From JBBQFI01 sp038237805 (lineage in GTDB: Bacteria > Verrucomicrobiota > Verrucomicrobiia > Chthoniobacterales > UBA10450): a stretch of 64,000 nt of DNA. The notes under the pieces were generated by a model. It saw nothing but the letters and a program-made list of their open reading frames with translations, was not told where the DNA came from and ran no database searches. A program made the translations under genes and the position numbers. Location of the stretch: assembly GCA_038237805.1 (NCBI GenBank), contig JBBRYI010000007.1, forward strand, positions 62,001 to 126,000. Direction: 5' to 3'. Positions 62,401 through 64,000 of the stretch are shown here, one piece after another (positions within the stretch are counted from its first letter, which is position 1; every line of letters starts with the position of its first letter).

Positions 62401-62620
62401 GGCCGCGTTCCAGATTTCAACGGTCGAGTTCTCGCCCTCCTTTGAGATCGCCTCCATTGTCCTCACTTCGAGCTCAAAGAATGTTTCCGTGCAGTTGCCC
62501 GGGGCGGGCCCGAGTGCAATCGAAGGCGCTCCTGTTTTCGAAGTCGCTAACATGCAGGTGGGCGGGAACGGGGAAATTGGCTTGATTCAACTCAGTCCGC
62601 CCGGCGCCGCGCGTCGCTAA
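59456..62620 (+). CDS. Large TPR membrane protein with an unfamiliar C-terminal repeat
   Basis: 1054 residues from the ATG at 59456 (MRFPKVAIISLVVLSSFGAN, a signal peptide); ATG 59444 is possible. Two duplicated TPR modules of about 200 residues (about 20-220 and 230-440) end in similar blocks, AESIYEAGWLQKPA and ADSFYDAGWLRNPA. A Pro/Ala-rich linker, a TM helix (about 604-625) and another acidic/Pro linker follow. The last 185 residues repeat a unit like F-E-I-A-x-V-Q-L-T-P-S (IASLQLTPSFKMGALQL, IAGVQLVSNFESAPVQLTPS). Basic residues after the TM put that tail in the cytoplasm. Function unknown. Confidence 0.75.
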   Translation: MRFPKVAIISLVVLSSFGANTVAPSKSELESMYDKAFRAFDANNFPEALQQLDAIDARQPDLAESQNLRGVIYMRQGIYDKAEAALYRAIELDPKFWNARFNLAEIPFLQKNWTEARNRFQALLASNSAELQGEATQLIQYKILLTYILEGKDNMVDSFLSKFELSNDTPAVQYGNAAIALQHKDEKAAKEWIAAAEKNFSPQLNKLFAESIYEAGWLQKPAGQTRAALELTSAAERNARTKAYAKTKLDQAQQAFEKRDLPAALKFLDEAEAADPNQPPYVNLRGEVLMEQKNFDQAEALFRKALKADPKFREAQFNLAQIPFKKKEYTKARDRLEALFAATPGGDKNQAAQLIKFKIFMTLLLEGKDSRAQKMMDQFQFTGDTPALYYAQAAWEFKHDNAAKANDWITSARKIYSLALNLVFADSFYDAGWLRNPASTEEVASSKAAVAANESAAPVGTMPGIEPSPIPGSATGENQAAKEGAPSVAPSASPVIAGMEATTSTADIGPAPVTAPQTAPVIAAAKTSPPPISAPPTIAAKVEPTKKAPEQTVKSVAAKTSTSAAPLSKPLVSAKTLATPATVLAPAQVREYSPALGERSSTWRTLLVTTLLVAGIALLAWVIVPELRRRLPTSFRPVAPAAPAMGPSFQDDVASVNMSEEITHDAPDLSVNEEMTPRPRFTGGPPKRSLQLKASEPSIRRTVLPTGKIARGEVIPAVEAMTVEPVSEAELVESVSEEIKYPGEVVPSSTEPFDVAPAMTRREDEFEPIGQGQPVPYQTAGIMPESVAPDLEEVAPAKAPVVDVAPVEVAAFRPAVEPPVIPPIVTPEPALQQSTTPVTMPEPTQTPATRTTAGAPAPTPGAMHTAVQLTFSCEIASLQLTPSFKMGALQLRPVSKVVMMRLSPSQHPQPAMNLQITFEVATVQATGGGFGTVRLTPSQQQKPGVITSPAFTIAGVQLVSNFESAPVQLTPSQQGKASVHMTAAFQISTVEFSPSFEIASIVLTSSSKNVSVQLPGAGPSAIEGAPVFEVANMQVGGNGEIGLIQLSPPGAARR

Positions 62621-62632
62621 ATTGACGGGCCT

Positions 62633-63748
62633 TTAACGCCTAACGAGTTGATTTCGATTGAGTGAGCGGAGTTGTTTCGGAAGAAACTCTCCGTCTCGAC
62701 GAATCAACTTTCCATCGAAATAAATTTCGCCGCCGCCGTAATCGGGCCGTTGAATGTTGACCATGTCCCAGTGGACCTGGCTGCGGTTTCCGTTATCAGC
62801 CTCCTCATAGGCCTGTCCGGGTGTGAAATGGAAAGAACCCGCAATTTTTTCATCGAATAGGATGTCTCGCATCGGTTCGAGAATGCGGGGATTAAAGGCA
62901 ATTGAGAATTCGCCGATGTAACGCGCACCCGGATCGGAATCGAGAATCTTATTCAATTTCGCGGTCTGATTACCTGTCGCTTCGACGATTTTTCCATCTC
63001 TAAATTCCAATCGGATATTATCGAAGCCGATGCTCTGATAAATTGTTGGGGCATTAAATGTGATGTGGCCTTGGACTGAATCCCTGACTGGACACGAGAA
63101 AACTTCACCGTCCGGAATGTTGCGATCACCTCCGCAGACGACGGCCCCAATTTCCTTGATGCTGAATCGCAAATCAGTTCCGGGTCCCTTCAGTTCCACC
63201 CGGTCCGTTTTTTCCATCAGCGTCTTGAGTGCCTTCATGCCCGGTTGGAGTTTTCGGTAATCGAGAGTGCAGACATCGAAGTAAAAATCTTCGAAGGCTT
63301 CCGTGCTCATGCCGGCGAGCTGAGCCATTGATGGCGTAGGCCAGCGCAGAACGACCCACTTTGTTTTCTTCACTCGCTGGTCCTGGACCGGCCGCATTCT
63401 TTTTGCGAGGAGCTTCATCTGATTCGCAGGAACGTCGGAGAGCTCGGTGATGTTATGACTGCCGCGCAACCCGATGTAGGCGTCCATTCTTTTCATGCGC
63501 GCAAGTTCGTGGATGGCGATCAGATTCAGTTGTCGTTCCGTGCCTTCCAAGGCGAGTTCCCGACTGACACGCGCGTGCTGGATTTGAGTGAACGGTAAAG
63601 CGCCGACACTCCGCGCAGCACGGACCAGAGCGATCGTCATTTCGTCCGGCACGTCGAAAGCCTCGATCAAGACAGTCTCGTTGCGTTTTAATGTGGTGGA
63701 ATATTCCACCAGCAATTTTGCCAGCTTATCAAAGCGCGAATCTTGCAT
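62633..63748 (-). CDS. M29-family aminopeptidase
   Basis: 371 residues, normal for the thermophilic aminopeptidase (AmpS/PepS) family. Motifs: GPGTDLRFSI, the metal-ligand Glu in YIGEFSIAFNPR, and the His/Asp block SQVHWDMVN through FDGKLI. A dinuclear-metal exopeptidase removing N-terminal residues from peptides. Convergent with the TPR gene; a dispersed word (62638) overlaps its extreme 3' end. Confidence 0.92.
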   Translation of the reverse strand: MQDSRFDKLAKLLVEYSTTLKRNETVLIEAFDVPDEMTIALVRAARSVGALPFTQIQHARVSRELALEGTERQLNLIAIHELARMKRMDAYIGLRGSHNITELSDVPANQMKLLAKRMRPVQDQRVKKTKWVVLRWPTPSMAQLAGMSTEAFEDFYFDVCTLDYRKLQPGMKALKTLMEKTDRVELKGPGTDLRFSIKEIGAVVCGGDRNIPDGEVFSCPVRDSVQGHITFNAPTIYQSIGFDNIRLEFRDGKIVEATGNQTAKLNKILDSDPGARYIGEFSIAFNPRILEPMRDILFDEKIAGSFHFTPGQAYEEADNGNRSQVHWDMVNIQRPDYGGGEIYFDGKLIRRDGEFLPKQLRSLNRNQLVRR

Positions 63749-63792
63749 AAGAGATTAATGATTCCATTGGCACGAAGGGATGCAAATGACGG

Positions 63793-64000
63793 TTAAGACT
63801 CGCGGACAAACTTGGCCGCGAAGGCGCCATCGAACCCATCGCGAAATGGCGTGACCATTCTTTGTTCGACTAACTTGAAGTTTGAGAATTCTTTCAAGAG
63901 GAGAGCCACGACTTGTCCATTTTCTTCCGGCTCAAGACTGCACGTGCTATAAACCAAAACACCGCCGCGTTTCAGCAACCTCATGACATTGCGCATGATT
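63793..64000 (-). CDS. 16S rRNA m5C methyltransferase, C-terminal end (cut by window edge)
   Basis: Only the last about 69 residues are in the window; the frame continues past the right edge. VLVYSTCSLEPEENGQVV is the motif carrying the catalytic cysteine of the RsmB/NOP2/Sun family, followed by a GFDGAFAAKF end-type motif. By family it methylates cytosine in 16S rRNA. The exact member (RsmB, or another NSUN-type) cannot be told from this end. Confidence 0.85.
   Translation of the reverse strand, partial: IMRNVMRLLKRGGVLVYSTCSLEPEENGQVVALLLKEFSNFKLVEQRMVTPFRDGFDGAFAAKFVRES

Larger units (their letters stand above)
3307..62646. repeat. Dispersed 9-base word TCGTTAGGC (19 exact copies)
   Basis: Exact TCGTTAGGC on the plus strand starts at 6347, 21458, 32679, 32804, 40133, 40151, 43560, 57025 and 57364. 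Its complement GCCTAACGA starts at 3307, 6562, 24333, 32195, 33268, 33738, 46139, 56002, 58708 and 62638. One-mismatch copies start at 761, 5488, 12000, 16153, 18006, 23220, 35354, 36382, 36706, 54234, 54334 and 56793. Two strands of 64 kb should hold about 0.5 exact copies by chance. The word occurs inside genes in several frames, read as P-N-E, S-L-G, L-T-S or V-R, and at gene ends, where its TAG or TAA is the stop. Counted by eye, so a few may be missed. Confidence 0.85.

Overview
The window is a piece of a bacterial chromosome of moderate-to-high GC. Gene content suggests Verrucomicrobiota, probably a soil-type Spartobacteria/Chthoniobacterales relative. This is an inference from secreted proteins with dockerin-like tails, large membrane/TPR proteins, a TonB receptor with a proline/alanine/glycine-rich leader, RNase HIII, and the yicC-gmk-coaC-coaB cluster. 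No rRNA, tRNA, CRISPR array, prophage or insertion sequence was recognised. Both ends cut genes: a TPR-type GT-C membrane protein on the left and an RsmB-like rRNA methyltransferase on the right.

Layout. 1-5.3 kb: two tandem GT-C/TPR membrane proteins and a secreted dockerin-tailed protein. 5.3-14 kb: housekeeping genes (beta-helix acyltransferase-like protein, cysS, ispF, suhB-like, a 21-residue lysine-rich protein with its own terminator, split coaB/coaC, gmk, yicC, mutY, rnhC). 14-21.5 kb: a DUF4388 regulator and coiled-coil partner, HU, a hybrid histidine kinase, a GT2 synthase and an L,D-transpeptidase. 21.5-25.7 kb: rpsT, a DUF6580 membrane protein and pdhA-pdhB-pdhC. 25.7-29.8 kb: a minus-strand cassette of NodU/SxtI-type carbamoyltransferase, SxtJ, DUF5989 and an SGNH-like membrane protein. 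30-40 kb: mixed genes (TylF-type methyltransferase, dgt, LON-domain protein, aroD, sugar phosphotransferase, ribE, methyltransferase, fused membrane/spermidine-synthase-like protein). 40-53.8 kb: accessory zone with a TonB receptor, two small secreted 'mini-plug' proteins, a sulfatase, three sulfotransferases, a histidine-rich membrane TPR protein and secreted proteins. 53.9-64 kb: a degenerate alkaline-phosphatase-fold protein, gpmI, a PD-(D/E)XK protein, hemB, coaX, a large TPR protein with an unfamiliar C-terminal repeat, an M29 aminopeptidase and rsmB.

The strongest unexplained signal is a 9-base word, TCGTTAGGC, found 19 times exactly and about 12 more times with one mismatch, on both strands, where chance predicts about 0.5 exact copies. 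It lies inside genes in several reading frames, supplies stop codons (once for two convergent genes at the same time) and sits next to a terminator. This resembles a DNA-uptake or chromosome-architecture word. Other leads are stand-alone TonB plug fragments, an alkaline phosphatase lacking its nucleophile and most metal ligands, the carbamoyltransferase/SxtJ/DUF5989/SGNH cassette, and the 21-residue lysine-rich protein.

All calls were made by reading motifs; no database search was run. Start codons were adjusted by hand where overlap, ribosome-binding site or family length argued for it.
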